Below are positions 63,946 through 64,000 of a stretch of DNA of 64,000 nt, piece after piece (position 1 is the stretch's first letter; each line of letters begins with the position of its first letter). Source of the stretch: Blastocatellia bacterium (lineage in GTDB: Bacteria > Acidobacteriota > Blastocatellia > Chloracidobacteriales > JADJPF01). The stretch lies in contig JADJPF010000022.1 in assembly GCA_016713405.1 (NCBI GenBank), positions 186,001-250,000 on the forward strand, read 5' to 3'. Made by a program: the position numbers and the translations under genes. Below the pieces are notes generated by a model. That model did not search any database. It was not told the DNA's origin and saw only the letters and a program-made list of their open reading frames with translations.

Positions 63946-64000
63946 ATGGAACAAGCAATAAGTTTGCAACAAGAAAAAGCCAACAAGCATTTTATTAGTC
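63946..64000 (+). CDS. N-terminal fragment of a gene running off the right edge
   Basis: ATG 63946 follows TTAGGTG at a proper distance and opens MEQAISLQQEKANKHFIS up to the window end (18 codons). Position behind the CarH-controlled promoter suggests a light-induced gene such as carotenoid synthesis or DNA repair, but 18 residues do not identify it. Confidence 0.6.
   Translation, partial: MEQAISLQQEKANKHFIS

Noticed and set aside
1..64000. tRNA or 16S/23S/5S rRNA genes
   Set aside because: No T-loop plus acceptor-stem arrangement or rRNA signature was found by eye; RNase P RNA is the only stable RNA I can support.

Overview
This AT-rich 64-kb chromosomal window comes from a Gram-negative (diderm) bacterium. 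It holds RNase P RNA, a squalene-hopene cyclase with a CruF-like carotenoid gene, an Mla/MCE lipid-transport operon, four Ser/Thr protein kinases, FHA and TPR proteins and a CarH/LitR-type B12 photoreceptor regulator. This mix, with low GC, fits an Acidobacteriota lineage such as Blastocatellia. That placement is an inference from gene content, not a measured phylogeny.

Layout. 1-9.2 kb: a sigma-54 activator with TPRs (cut by the left edge), a divergent NtrC-type regulator/histidine kinase pair, small secreted or zinc-ribbon proteins, and a spinster-like MFS carrier. 9.2-12.5 kb: a stretch where a small membrane protein, an FGE-sulfatase-fold protein, a GNAT acetyltransferase and a TPR protein are all broken; nearly every break is repaired by one base in a homopolymer. 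12.5-23.2 kb: a Marinobacter-type fatty acyl-CoA reductase, a ROK kinase, two large TPR/HEAT Ser/Thr kinases, a double-FHA protein and an SDR. 23.2-34 kb: an accessory block with two ParA loci, each overlapping a winged-helix partner gene. Between them lie small proteins and a large four-HKD phospholipase D protein with a degenerate phosphatase-like tail. 34-46.7 kb: oxidoreductase, VWA protein, chemoreceptor, UspA, DUF2157/DUF4401 membrane proteins, CruF and SHC. 46.8-57.3 kb: tail-anchored kinase, oligopeptide-binding protein, MCE/Mla operon with UbiB and HAD genes, lipoprotein. 57.4-64 kb: rnpB, TPR protein, a beta-propeller sensor fused to a Ser/Thr kinase, and the CarH-like regulator facing a promoter with tandem operators and a structured leader.

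The main candidate for an undescribed system is the pair of ParA loci. In each, the partner gene starts at a non-ATG codon inside the parA 3' end, behind an AGGAGG placed 9 nt upstream. In each, the partner's low-complexity N-terminal part is encoded by a dense, in-phase array of short DNA palindromes: GAGCCGGCTC-like sites every 15 bp in one, CTACWGTAG sites every 15-18 bp in the other. The second motif also recurs in the upstream intergenic region. I read these as partition or positioning cassettes whose DNA-binding sites are embedded in the partner's own coding sequence. This is an inference from sequence pattern.

A second theme is that short hairpin or palindromic elements sit between convergent genes (12.5, 31.9, 39.7, 62.4 kb). 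Two of these are copies of one ~105-bp dispersed element bounded by TACACTGTA. The frequent single-base homopolymer deletions suggest uncorrected sequencing error, so I describe the affected genes as single interrupted genes.
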